Shown here: positions 1 to 5,341 of the stretch, one piece after another
Layout of the letters: each line of letters begins with the position of its first letter
Numbering within the stretch: position 1 is the first letter of the stretch
IMG/VR virus record: IMGVR_UViG_3300045135_000561
Location: 1-20,211 of that record
From: a virus
Strand: one strand, 5' to 3'
DNA length: 20,211 nt
Notes under the pieces: generated by a model
The model's input: the letters and a program-made list of their open reading frames with translations, nothing else
Databases searched by the model: none
Told to the model about the DNA's origin: nothing
Program-made: the position numbers and the translations under genes

Positions 1-35
1 ATGCTGTAGTTTCCGCTTGTCGATTTTGAAACCCC

Positions 36-317
36 CTATCCCTCGTGCGCTTCGCGGCCTGACTTGGCATTGTGGCACCTCTCGCACATGCTCTGCCAGT
101 TGCTGCTGTCCCAGAACTCACCGCCTAGCCTAACTGGTTGTATGTGGTCCACCACTTTGGCCAGCCTGTCGCACACCACGCAAGTCGGATGCTTCTTGAT
201 GTAAGCCAGCCGTGCACGTCGCCAAGCGCCAGACCAGTAGCGTTTGTCTTGTGGCCGATCGCGTTGCTGCTTCTTCTTGCGTGGGTCGGGCGTCTGCTTA
301 CGGGGTATTGTGGGCAT
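36..317 (-). CDS. HNH endonuclease
   Basis: This 93-residue protein has a lysine/arginine-rich N-terminus (about residues 6-35) and an HNH core. It shows CVVC (C46, C49), the catalytic-type VVDHI (D57, H58), LGGEFWDSSN ending at N73, and CERCHN (C78, C81, H82). The four cysteines should bind a structural zinc, and D57/H58 with N73 and H82 form the beta-beta-alpha metal nuclease site. The ATG overlaps the TAA of the preceding small gene as TAATG. In tailed phages such short HNH proteins commonly lie directly before the terminase genes and assist cleavage during packaging. That role is inferred from position, because the next gene is outside the window. Only 35 bases remain beyond the TAG stop, and no ATG start is visible in them on this strand. 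Confidence 0.93.
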   Translation of the reverse strand: MPTIPRKQTPDPRKKKQQRDRPQDKRYWSGAWRRARLAYIKKHPTCVVCDRLAKVVDHIQPVRLGGEFWDSSNWQSMCERCHNAKSGREAHEG

Positions 318-484
318 TAGCTCAGGTTGTATCCGTTGTGCTTTGTCATTTGATATAGCGCGTCATTCAACCGCTTCAGTGTCTGCTTGTGCGCTCTATT
401 GTCCTGCACACTGTCTGCATTGCAGCGAAGTATTGCCCTGCGTGCCGTGCGCATTAACTCAATTAGGAGGTCGTCCTTCATCAT
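317..484 (-). CDS. small hypothetical protein (55 aa)
   Basis: The product is a charged, helical-looking protein of 55 residues that begins MMKDDLLIELMRTARRAILR; I recognise no family. Two adjacent ATG codons at 484 and 481 can start it. The frame is open much further upstream, to 853, but that part runs antiphase through the NinG-type gene and looks like a shadow, so the start is placed at the ATG pair. It overlaps the end of the NinG-type gene by 26 bases, and its TAA overlaps the ATG of the HNH gene. This tight coupling and the lack of any other gene at 317-458 support a real gene. Its role is unknown. Confidence 0.65.
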   Translation of the reverse strand: MMKDDLLIELMRTARRAILRCNADSVQDNRAHKQTLKRLNDALYQMTKHNGYNLS

Positions 485-893
485 CAACTCTTTCTCGATG
501 TTGTGCGTATAGTCTACGGTAGTGCTGCAACAGTTTTCCAAGGTCAGCTCTGCTAAGTTGGCCGCCTCTTCGAGCCTTGTCCATAAGTCTTTGTGCCCGT
601 CCTCGTTCCACTCTCTCCAGCGCTTGCCCAAATAAATACTGTTCGCCTCGACCATATTTCCCGAAGCGGTTACAATATCGACATTGCGGGGCAACGTTAT
701 GCTCATCATATCGTAGGCACTCGATTCGCCTGCCGATAAAGTGCCCGCAGTCCATTTGTGCGATGGGCAGATGTCTTTGACACGTAATGCAGGTGACGTG
801 TCCGTCACTGTCTGCGTTCGAATGAAGGATGTATTTGCTAAATATCGCATCAAGCTGGCGTTTCAGTGTTTTCTTCTTCGGTTGTTTGGGCAT
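459..893 (-). CDS. NinG/Rap-type recombination protein
   Basis: This 144-residue protein carries the cysteine/histidine pattern of the NinG (Rap) family: CITC (C35, C38), then MDCGHFIGRR (C49, H51), then an R-x-D-x-x-N stretch leading to APQCRYCN (C71, C74) and a GKYGRGEQYLFG segment. Lambda Rap is a structure-specific nuclease that acts on recombination intermediates, so a Holliday-junction or D-loop processing role is likely. The N-terminus is lysine-rich (KQPKKKTLKR) and the C-terminal third is arginine-rich and helical. The gene overlaps the preceding gene by 44 bases and the next by 26. Its place in the replication and recombination operon, beside an SSB-like protein and a putative annealing protein, agrees with this function. 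Confidence 0.9.
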   Translation of the reverse strand: MPKQPKKKTLKRQLDAIFSKYILHSNADSDGHVTCITCQRHLPIAQMDCGHFIGRRIECLRYDEHNVAPQCRYCNRFGKYGRGEQYLFGQALERVERGRAQRLMDKARRGGQLSRADLGKLLQHYRRLYAQHRERVDDEGRPPN

Positions 894-1233
894 GGTCCAA
901 TATTACGCCGCGAATCTTTGCCGCCAATGCTGCACGCTCTGCCTTGCCTTTCTTGTACTCAGGGTAGCTCTGTGCCTTGATCTTGTTCTTGGTCAGGCGG
1001 TCCTCGTACGCCAGCCGCTTGTGTCCGTACATGCGTTCACACATATCCCAAAAACTACGGGTGTGCTCTGAAACCTCGATGCTGTACGATACGCGCCCGT
1101 TGTTAGCGAGAAAGTATTCTTTCTCCTTTGGATGCGGCCTGTATCTGAGCATAGCCTCGTTCCCATACACTTCGTTGATGATGTAGCGCCGACCGTCGAT
1201 AAGGTCGTGCCAAAAGCGTTCAAGGTCAGTCAT
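850..1233 (-). CDS. hypothetical protein (127 aa)
   Basis: I do not recognise a family. The 127-residue product is rich in aromatic and charged residues in its first half (FWHDLIDGRRYIINEVYGNE) and has a lysine/alanine-rich helical region at about residues 80-110. It ends in an acidic threonine/glutamate tail. Its ATG overlaps the stop of the upstream oxygenase gene as ATGA, and its 3' end overlaps the NinG-type gene by 44 bases, so it belongs to the same operon. A DNA-metabolism role can be guessed from position only. Confidence 0.8.
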   Translation of the reverse strand: MTDLERFWHDLIDGRRYIINEVYGNEAMLRYRPHPKEKEYFLANNGRVSYSIEVSEHTRSFWDMCERMYGHKRLAYEDRLTKNKIKAQSYPEYKKGKAERAALAAKIRGVILDHAQTTEEENTETPA

Positions 1234-1646
1234 AAGAAAAAAAGTAGTACACGACGGTCGCCCGTGTGTGGTTCAACTTTGTGCCGCACGTCACTGGTGT
1301 GATATATCAGCTCGTTTTGATTGAGTCCAAGCGTGAACCCGTCGTAGCATATCCAACCGCCTGCGTACTGCGTAATTTTTGACAGCATCACAATCACGCC
1401 GACTTGACACCACTGCATATGTCCCATTGTGCCTGTGTCGGTGTGCCATTCGTGGCCGTTTGGGTTGCGCTCTACGCACATGTACGCTTTTTCGTGCGGT
1501 CTGACGGGTATGATGGCCGCCAGCTTGTTGATAACGCTTTTCTCGTGTTCGTGTAAGGCGTTTTCGAGCTGTTTGCGCATCCTTACGTTGTCGTAAAAGT
1601 ATTGCAGCTCGTCGTCGCTCAGAAATTGTGTGTGTAGGCGTTTCAT
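1230..1646 (-). CDS. 2OG-Fe(II) oxygenase-like protein
   Basis: This compact 138-residue protein has the signature of the 2-oxoglutarate/Fe(II) double-stranded beta-helix dioxygenases. It shows an iron-binding H-x-D at H68 and D70 (GHEWHTDTG), a distal histidine H122 in DVRHKVEPHTGDRR, and an arginine at 131 or 132 placed to bind 2-oxoglutarate. The strand-rich VGVIVMLSKI and GGWICYDG segments fit the fold. Family members hydroxylate proteins, nucleic acids or small molecules; the substrate here is unknown. The N-terminal 50 residues are helical. Its ATG overlaps the stop of the upstream gene (ATGA). A base- or host-modifying role would be a reasonable guess in a replication operon but is not shown by the sequence. 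Confidence 0.78.
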   Translation of the reverse strand: MKRLHTQFLSDDELQYFYDNVRMRKQLENALHEHEKSVINKLAAIIPVRPHEKAYMCVERNPNGHEWHTDTGTMGHMQWCQVGVIVMLSKITQYAGGWICYDGFTLGLNQNELIYHTSDVRHKVEPHTGDRRVLLFFL

Positions 1647-2392
1647 TCGTTGTCTTTTGGTGGTGTGTAAATGTTGTGTACCTCTTGCCAGCGTTTTTGC
1701 TTTTGTCTGTTCTCCATCTCCTCGCGCTCCGTGTACGTTAGGCGGTTCTCGCCTCGCATCCAGTCCTGTGGTGACACGCGTGCCGCGATCGGGTTTATTT
1801 CGGTTGCAAACTCAGGCGTGATGTGTCGAAGCGCCTCCGTTCGCATGCGTTCAAAGTCCGCCGCTTCGTCCTGCCGTATTTTGGTCACTACTGGTTGCTT
1901 CAGTTGCTCGTACTTGGTAAAGCACTCCACAAATTGCGCGAGTTTCAGGCGCTCGTAGTAGCCTCCAAAGGTCTCCTTGGCCATCATGTACAGGCACAGC
2001 CGCCAGTCTTCAATTGTAAACGTCGGAAAGCCTTTGACCAGCTCGTCCAACACCATCTTGTATTCGTCGCCCTCGGTCAGCGTCTTGTTTGCGTCTACGA
2101 ATCGCACGCACTTTGCCAGCATAGCAATAAGCGCCGCACGGGTCGCCTGCTCGTCTAGCTTGAGCGCTGTGCGGACGTTAGTGCCTTTAAAGGCGGTTTC
2201 GATTGTCACCTGAGATATTTCCTGTTTCTGCAAGCTCTCTAAGCTGATCGCCAAGCTCGCCTCCTTCAAGCGCTGCCTTTCCGCTGGTTCGAGTTCGCCT
2301 GCTCTTGGATGGACCAAATACGAGGCCTTTCCATCCGTTTGCAATTGCTGTATGAATTGCCTCGATTGCTCTGCTTTCTGTAGTGTGTTCAT
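1643..2392 (-). CDS. replication-module protein, possible helicase loader
   Basis: This 249-residue, mostly helical protein directly follows the initiator gene. I cannot assign a family with certainty. The central part (about residues 75-170) contains KCVRFVDANKTLTEGDEYK and TIEDWRLCLYMMAKETFGGYY. The C-terminus is rich in charged and aromatic residues and ends in YTPPKDNE. Being next to an initiator with an intragenic origin is the arrangement of lambda O and P, which suggests, by position only, a helicase loader or replisome adaptor. There is no Walker motif, so it is not DnaC-like. A TAG lies two codons upstream of the ATG at 2392, so the frame cannot start earlier. The first 68 residues overlap the initiator gene out of frame. 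Confidence 0.75.
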   Translation of the reverse strand: MNTLQKAEQSRQFIQQLQTDGKASYLVHPRAGELEPAERQRLKEASLAISLESLQKQEISQVTIETAFKGTNVRTALKLDEQATRAALIAMLAKCVRFVDANKTLTEGDEYKMVLDELVKGFPTFTIEDWRLCLYMMAKETFGGYYERLKLAQFVECFTKYEQLKQPVVTKIRQDEAADFERMRTEALRHITPEFATEINPIAARVSPQDWMRGENRLTYTEREEMENRQKQKRWQEVHNIYTPPKDNE

Positions 2393-2918
2393 TTGCTAGT
2401 GTCATTAGTGCACGTTGTTCGCTCTGTGCAGTTTTGTATTGGAAGCGGTGATCGGTGCGCTTGTACTCCAGCCACTCGGTCCATGCTTCTCTAAATTTTT
2501 CGGTTTCATACGGCAACACCACACCGCGCACTTGTGCGCTTTTAGTAATTGACTTAGTAGGTGTATTAGTATATGTATTAGTATGTGCTGAATTCTGCGC
2601 ATTCGTTTGCGTAGATTTACGCACTCGTTTGCGCGGATTTACGCACTCGTTTGCGCTATTTTGCGCATTCGTTTGCGCAGATTTACGCAGTCGTCGGTTG
2701 TATCTGCTGCCCTCTCGGATAAGGTATCCGCGCTTTATGAGGTTGCTGATGTAGCCTCTGGCGGTCGCCTCGGATACGTTCAGCAGCTTCGCGAAGTGAT
2801 CGTTTCCTGCAAAGCACTCTTTAAAGCTGGCGACCTCAGCAAGCAGCACCCGTTCGTTGGGGTGCAGCTCGCTCAGGTTCCAGATGTCAATCGGTATGCT
2901 CACGTACTTACGCTGCAT
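2187..2918 (-). CDS. replication initiator, winged-helix, with intragenic origin
   Basis: This 243-residue protein has three parts. The N-terminal 75 residues form a helix-turn-helix/winged-helix domain (HPNERVLLAEVASFKECFAGND, then FAKLLNVSEATARGYISNLIKRGYLIREG). This arrangement is typical of phage replication proteins and of the DnaD/RepA class. Residues 76-128 are a low-complexity linker of repeated asparagine, serine, threonine and basic residues. Residues 135-200 form a C-terminal helical domain ending IANGWKGLV, which resembles the C-terminal domain of DnaD-like proteins. The linker DNA carries five 22-bp iterons and an AT-rich repeat, so the gene probably contains its own origin, as lambda O does. 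The ATG at 2918 is preferred to an in-frame TTG at 2921. It overlaps the upstream small gene by 11 bases. Confidence 0.85.
   Translation of the reverse strand: MQRKYVSIPIDIWNLSELHPNERVLLAEVASFKECFAGNDHFAKLLNVSEATARGYISNLIKRGYLIREGSRYNRRLRKSAQTNAQNSANECVNPRKRVRKSTQTNAQNSAHTNTYTNTPTKSITKSAQVRGVVLPYETEKFREAWTEWLEYKRTDHRFQYKTAQSEQRALMTLANEHTTESRAIEAIHTAIANGWKGLVFGPSKSRRTRTSGKAALEGGELGDQLRELAETGNISGDNRNRL
2563..2584. repeat. AT-rich direct repeats GTATTAGTAT
   Basis: Two copies of GTATTAGTAT at 2563-2572 and 2575-2584 form a 12-bp period within the AT-rich stretch 2540-2593. They are the likely easily melted part of the origin next to the iterons. In the protein they encode a threonine/asparagine/tyrosine linker (NTYTNTPT). 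Confidence 0.7.
2594..2703. repeat. five tandem 22-bp iterons
   Basis: Units start at 2594, 2616, 2638, 2660 and 2682, an exact 22-bp spacing. The plus-strand core is rCGCAyTCGTTTGCG, two GCGC-like arms either side of TCGTTT. Units 1-4 are nearly identical, and unit 5 keeps only the first half. The period is not a multiple of three, so successive units encode different residues while the DNA stays conserved. This points to selection on the DNA as a protein-binding site. Confidence 0.88.
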
Positions 2919-3075
2919 CAATCTTAGCGCTGTGATACTTTAAAGCACCTCTATTTGCGTACTTTACAACTTCGCAGGCAATACTACCTACATGCTCAAT
3001 GTCATCTGCAATCAATTCTCCTTCGATATGGATTGCGTACAGCATTTTAAAAATTTCAAATTCGCGATCATTCAT
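2908..3075 (-). CDS. small hypothetical protein (55 aa) upstream of initiator
   Basis: This short frame encodes 55 residues beginning MNDREFEIFKMLYAIHIEGE and ending in KIDAA, a soluble helical-looking acidic protein of unknown family. Its ATG overlaps the TGA of the HTH gene (ATGA), and its TAA at 2908-2910 lies 11 bases inside the initiator gene, so it is coupled on both sides. It fills what would otherwise be a 150-base gap. It is supported by these junctions and by the balanced amino-acid composition. Confidence 0.7.
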   Translation of the reverse strand: MNDREFEIFKMLYAIHIEGELIADDIEHVGSIACEVVKYANRGALKYHSAKIDAA

Positions 3076-3287
3076 GACGCTTGGTTTTTAGTTGTTTCTA
3101 CCGCTTGGACGAGTTCCTGCGGCTTTATGTTTTCATTCTTCATGAGGCGGCTGGTGTGTCGCAGCACGCCCTCTGGGTCCTTGGTCACGTAGTTGTGCAA
3201 GGTGCTCCTGCTTACCTCGATAGCCTCAGCGCATGCCGTCAGGCTACCGTAGTGGTGTTGCAGGTACATTTTCAGGTTCATCTCCAT
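3072..3287 (-). CDS. small HTH DNA-binding protein
   Basis: The product is about 71 residues from the ATG at 3287. ATGs at 3281 and 3272 are alternatives, and an upstream TTG at 3308 is less likely. The segment from MYLQHHYGSLTACAEAIEVS through RSTLHNYVTKDPE is a Cro/XRE-like helix-turn-helix: an alanine-rich first helix, a turn at EVS, and a recognition helix RSTLHNYV. A regulator of the early operon or of the nearby origin is plausible. Its stop overlaps the next ATG (ATGA), and its start lies inside the upstream 55-codon gene by about 40 bases. No cognate repressor gene is visible in the window. Confidence 0.75.
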   Translation of the reverse strand: MEMNLKMYLQHHYGSLTACAEAIEVSRSTLHNYVTKDPEGVLRHTSRLMKNENIKPQELVQAVETTKNQAS

Positions 3288-3411
3288 CTCTCTCAAATTG
3301 TAGTTCAAACTTTACGCCTTGATCGTTCAGGCGCTGGATGTATCGCAGCATGCTGTCGGTTCGTTCAAAGCGTATGCTGGTGCGTTGTTGGTGCAGCTTG
3401 ACCTTATACAT
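3244..3411 (-). CDS. small hypothetical protein (55 aa)
   Basis: The frame begins MYKVKLHQQRTSIRFERTDS and ends ATPLR, 55 residues. A short beta-alpha-beta pattern is suggested (KVKLHQQ, a helix around MLRYIQRLND, then VKFELQFE), but no family is recognised. Its ATG shares a base with the stop of the DUF3127 gene (TGATG), which is the usual junction style here. Its end overlaps the HTH gene by about 44 bases. Without it, about 120 bases between neighbouring genes would be empty, unlike the rest of the operon. Confidence 0.65.
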   Translation of the reverse strand: MYKVKLHQQRTSIRFERTDSMLRYIQRLNDQGVKFELQFERDGDEPENVPATPLR

Positions 3412-3770
3412 CACCAAGGCATGTCGTCCACCTGTGGTGGGTTCTTCTTGCTGTCCTCGATCACGGTTTCGCGGATGCTCTTAGGCTCGACTATCTCGTA
3501 CTTCCAAGGCACCAGTGACAGGAACGCCTTGACCTCGCCAGTGCTTTCCTTTTTCCACTCCTTGCCTCGCACGTTGCAACGCATCTTGATGTTTGCACCC
3601 ACGGTCAGGCCAAGCGCTTCGTCCACGTCGTCCTTTAGGAACTCCACGGGTATCGTCTGCGGATATTGTCCGTCTGCTACTACGATGTGCACCTCGCACT
3701 TTCGAAATCCGCTGTCAAACTCGATGGGTTTGCAGATGCGGTGAATAACGCCCTCAATTGTCAACTCCAT
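3411..3770 (-). CDS. DUF3127 family SSB-like protein
   Basis: This 119-residue protein matches what I know of DUF3127, an OB-fold-like family widespread in Bacteroidota and their phages. It has an N-terminal strand (MELTIEGVIHRI), a basic middle strand run (GFRKCEVHIVVAD, then TIPVEFLKDD), a DEALGLTVGANIKMRCNVRGKEW segment and an aromatic FLSLVPWKYEIVE end. The C-terminus is acidic and ends DDMPW, like the acidic/aromatic tip by which bacterial SSB recruits partner proteins. It probably binds single-stranded DNA during replication or recombination. Its start overlaps the upstream gene by 17 bases and its stop is TGATG-coupled to the next gene. Confidence 0.82.
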   Translation of the reverse strand: MELTIEGVIHRICKPIEFDSGFRKCEVHIVVADGQYPQTIPVEFLKDDVDEALGLTVGANIKMRCNVRGKEWKKESTGEVKAFLSLVPWKYEIVEPKSIRETVIEDSKKNPPQVDDMPW

Positions 3771-4038
3771 TGTCTTTGTATGATTTGTTAAATGATGTTT
3801 GTGACCAGTTAGGCAGGTCGATTGTCCGTAGTTGGTTGAGCTTCAAGCGCTCAAATATCTCTCGCCAGCGCTCCAGCGTTGGCTCCGTGTCAATTATCTC
3901 GTCTTCAAGGCCGTCGTCGTCGTCGCGCATGGTGCTGTTCTCCAGCAGGTACAGCGCGTAGTCTTTGAGGGTCTCCTGATGCGCCTGCTGATCAGCCTCG
4001 ACGTCGTCAAAGAAAGCGTCCAGTTCATTGAAGTTCAT
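3754..4038 (-). CDS. acidic hypothetical protein
   Basis: From the ATG at 4038 the product is about 94 residues and strongly acidic (FDDVEADQQ, and MRDDDDGLEDEIIDTEPTLE). It has a helical C-terminal half containing TLERWREIFERLKLNQLRTI. I do not recognise a family. An in-frame start at 4074 is possible but would lie deeper inside the upstream gene; the chosen ATG overlaps that gene by 14 bases. Acidic phage proteins near SSB genes can be partners or DNA mimics, but nothing specific is visible. Confidence 0.7.
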   Translation of the reverse strand: MNFNELDAFFDDVEADQQAHQETLKDYALYLLENSTMRDDDDGLEDEIIDTEPTLERWREIFERLKLNQLRTIDLPNWSQTSFNKSYKDNGVDN

Positions 4039-4396
4039 CCTCTCCGTATACTTCAAGCTGGTAAAATCCTGCAAGCTTCAGGATGGCTCTAGATAGCGCT
4101 CGCTTCTCGGCCATGGCGATGGGGTACGCATTGCGGTTGTTGCTCTTGCTCACCTCGCCGTATGTCTCAACGTGCCCTATTTCGCATTTTGCGTGCGCTT
4201 TAACGCAATATCTCCCTTCGCTGGGGTCAGACCATTCGGGCACCGTTTCGAAGGTCACCACGGCCTTTATTTTGGCTTGTACGTGCTCGACGCCTCGGCG
4301 CGTCATAATCACAAAGCCTCGTGGGTCCTTGTGGAAGTGATCAGGTCGCATGTCGTACTTTTTCGACAGCGCCTTGAGTTCATCAATTACGCTCAT
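4025..4396 (-). CDS. putative ssDNA-annealing/recombination protein
   Basis: The product is 123 residues. The N-terminus (SVIDELKALSKKYDM) is helical. A strand-rich middle (FVIMTRRGVEHVQAKIKAVVTFETV) leads to a helix, YPIAMAEKRALSRAILKLAG, which resembles the conserved helix of Rad52/ERF-type single-strand annealing proteins, where an alanine- and arginine-rich segment ends in LxLxG. The C-terminus is acidic (YGEDELQ). The call rests on this helix and on the company of SSB-like, NinG-type and HNH proteins. It could instead be an uncharacterised Bacteroidota phage family. It is joined to the upstream gene by ATGA. Confidence 0.5.
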   Translation of the reverse strand: MSVIDELKALSKKYDMRPDHFHKDPRGFVIMTRRGVEHVQAKIKAVVTFETVPEWSDPSEGRYCVKAHAKCEIGHVETYGEVSKSNNRNAYPIAMAEKRALSRAILKLAGFYQLEVYGEDELQ

Positions 4397-4548
4397 GCTT
4401 TTTTCGTGTATGCCGCAATCAGGTCGGCTTTGAATTGTTCCATCAATCGTTCGAAGCGCTTCTGTTCAGCAAGCTCCTGCTGCTGGTGGTTAAAGTCGCG
4501 CGTGGGTTTAACGTGCACACTGCTGCGCACACAGATAGGCTTGTTCAT
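4393..4548 (-). CDS. small hypothetical protein (51 aa)
   Basis: Starting from the ATG at 4548, just after the TAA of the previous gene, the protein has 51 residues. It has a helical, charged C-terminal half (HQQQELAEQKRFERLMEQFK). An ATG at 4575 in the same frame would add nine residues but overlap the upstream gene. The stop overlaps the next ATG (ATGA). No function can be assigned. Confidence 0.65.
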   Translation of the reverse strand: MNKPICVRSSVHVKPTRDFNHQQQELAEQKRFERLMEQFKADLIAAYTKKA

Positions 4549-4550
4549 TA

Positions 4551-4805
4551 TTATTGGTTTTCGAGGTGTTCCCATATTTCTTGTTCAATGCGTTCGTGGT
4601 TCCAGTCCAGCAAGTTGTCGTCGGCACAGGTGATGTCGATCCGTTCAAAGCTGGTGTGATTCTTTTGCCAGAGCACCACACGCAGAATGCGCACGGTTGC
4701 TGGATGGCTCGGTGAGATGTGTGTGGCCTCCTCGCCAGCTTCGACTTCAAAAGTCACGACCATCTCAAGGCCGTCGTCAAGTTTCAGCAGGATTTGGTCT
4801 TCCAT
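4551..4805 (-). CDS. hypothetical protein (84 aa)
   Basis: The 84-residue acidic product starts MEDQILLKLDDGLEMVVTFE with alternating hydrophobic residues, suggesting a beta-hairpin. It then has a histidine/serine/proline turn and ends in an aromatic, acidic helix (NHERIEQEIWEHLENQ). No family is recognised. It begins three bases after the stop of the first gene of the operon, so it is the second gene behind the promoter at 5005-5035. Confidence 0.75.
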   Translation of the reverse strand: MEDQILLKLDDGLEMVVTFEVEAGEEATHISPSHPATVRILRVVLWQKNHTSFERIDITCADDNLLDWNHERIEQEIWEHLENQ

Positions 4806-4808
4806 TGC

Positions 4809-4982
4809 TTACAGGTTTTGCAACTGTTTGCTGGCTCGCATAGCTTCCTCTTGACCTGTCGCTTGTATCCAGTGCTCGCGTCCTTTGTAATGATTGACAC
4901 AAACATGGTATGTCACGTTAAACGTTAAATCCGTTCGTGTTTCAATGCTGCCAATTGGTGCTAAGTTCTTCTTTTTACTCAT
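4809..4982 (-). CDS. first small gene of leftward operon (57 aa)
   Basis: This short frame encodes 57 residues with a basic start (MSKKKNLAPIG), a strand region (DLTFNVTYHVCVNHYKG) and a helical end (EEAMRASKQLQNL). No family is recognised. It is the first open frame behind the Bacteroidota-type promoter, with about 20 bases between the -7 element and the ATG. A gene in this place is normally expressed first after infection and may be a host-directed or regulatory small protein, though that is inference. Confidence 0.7.
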   Translation of the reverse strand: MSKKKNLAPIGSIETRTDLTFNVTYHVCVNHYKGREHWIQATGQEEAMRASKQLQNL

Positions 4983-5004
4983 CGTAAATGTTTAAAGGTT
5001 TCTA

Positions 5005-5035
5005 CAAATGTACAACTTTTTACACAAACATACAA
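5005..5035 (-). promoter_or_regulatory. Bacteroidota-type promoter
   Basis: On the minus strand a TACATTTG (5005-5012) matches the -7 consensus TAnnTTTG, and a TTG (5033-5035) lies 20 bases upstream, within the usual 17-23-base range for the -33 element. A second, overlapping -7 match (TATGTTTG, 5025-5032) lacks a well-placed TTG. The promoter directs transcription toward the small gene at 4982 and the whole replication operon, and starts just past the terminator of the late operon. Confidence 0.72.
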
Positions 5036-5045
5036 ATGCTTGCAC

Positions 5046-5080
5046 AAAAAAAGCGGCACTCCCCGTTGGAAATGCCGCTT
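5046..5080 (-). terminator. Rho-independent terminator of lysis/late operon
   Basis: On the minus strand an 8-bp stem (AAGCGGCA with TGCCGCTT, 5073-5080 and 5051-5058) is extended inside by TCC/GGA and followed by seven T residues. The plus strand has no T-run after the hairpin, so the orientation is clear. It closes transcription coming from the holin-like gene. Confidence 0.9.
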
Positions 5081-5143
5081 AAAACCTAATGAAAACGATG
5101 AAAAACTGTCCTACTTGTTCTTGAACCGTTACAAATATAGGAC

Positions 5144-5317
5144 TTATTCCTTATTGCGCCGCTTGCTGCGTCCAAGGACTACAGCGTTGACGATGCGCTT
5201 GAGAATGTCCACGACCTTGTCGTCCTTCTCGGTTTCAGTCAGTGCAGTGATGGTACCAGCTGCAGTCAAAACGGCCAGTGCAATCTCGGCCCAGTATTGT
5301 GTGATGAGTTCGTTCAT
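5144..5317 (-). CDS. small membrane protein, putative holin
   Basis: From the ATG at 5317 the protein has 57 residues: a short aromatic N-terminus (MNELITQYW), one transmembrane helix (AEIALAVLTAAGTITALTE), then KDDKVVDILKRIVNAVV and a basic tail GRSKRRNKE. Similar small proteins, with a single helix followed by a TExxKDDK-type motif, are common near the lysis genes of Bacteroidota phages and are usually suspected holins. It is the last gene before the terminator. The in-frame TTG at 5326 is a weaker start. Class III-like topology (one helix with a cytoplasmic tail) is inferred. Confidence 0.65.
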   Translation of the reverse strand: MNELITQYWAEIALAVLTAAGTITALTETEKDDKVVDILKRIVNAVVLGRSKRRNKE

Positions 5318-5341
5318 GTCTAACAATTTGATGCAAGGTAG

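Larger units (their letters stand above)
2526..2703. other. putative replication origin (iterons plus AT-rich unwinding element)
   Basis: On the plus strand a perfect inverted repeat, GCGCAC-TT-GTGCGC, lies at 2526-2539. It is followed by an AT-rich stretch (2540-2593) with two copies of GTATTAGTAT at 2563-2572 and 2575-2584, and then by five direct repeats at 2594-2703. The whole block sits inside the initiator gene, between the DNA-binding and C-terminal domains. Iterons beside an AT-rich element within the initiator gene is the layout of lambdoid origins. Function is inferred from this architecture. Confidence 0.75.

Noticed and set aside
317-853. Long minus-strand frame of 178 codons ending at 317
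   Set aside because: Its upstream part runs antiphase through the clear NinG-type gene; only the last 55 codons from the ATGs at 484/481 look like a gene.
2594-2703. Possible CRISPR array
   Set aside because: The repeats are 22 bp with no spacers between them and lie inside a coding frame.
5132-5139. TATATTTG on the minus strand, a match to the Bacteroidota -7 element
   Set aside because: No TTG lies 17-23 bases upstream, and it would transcribe straight into the terminator at 5046-5080.
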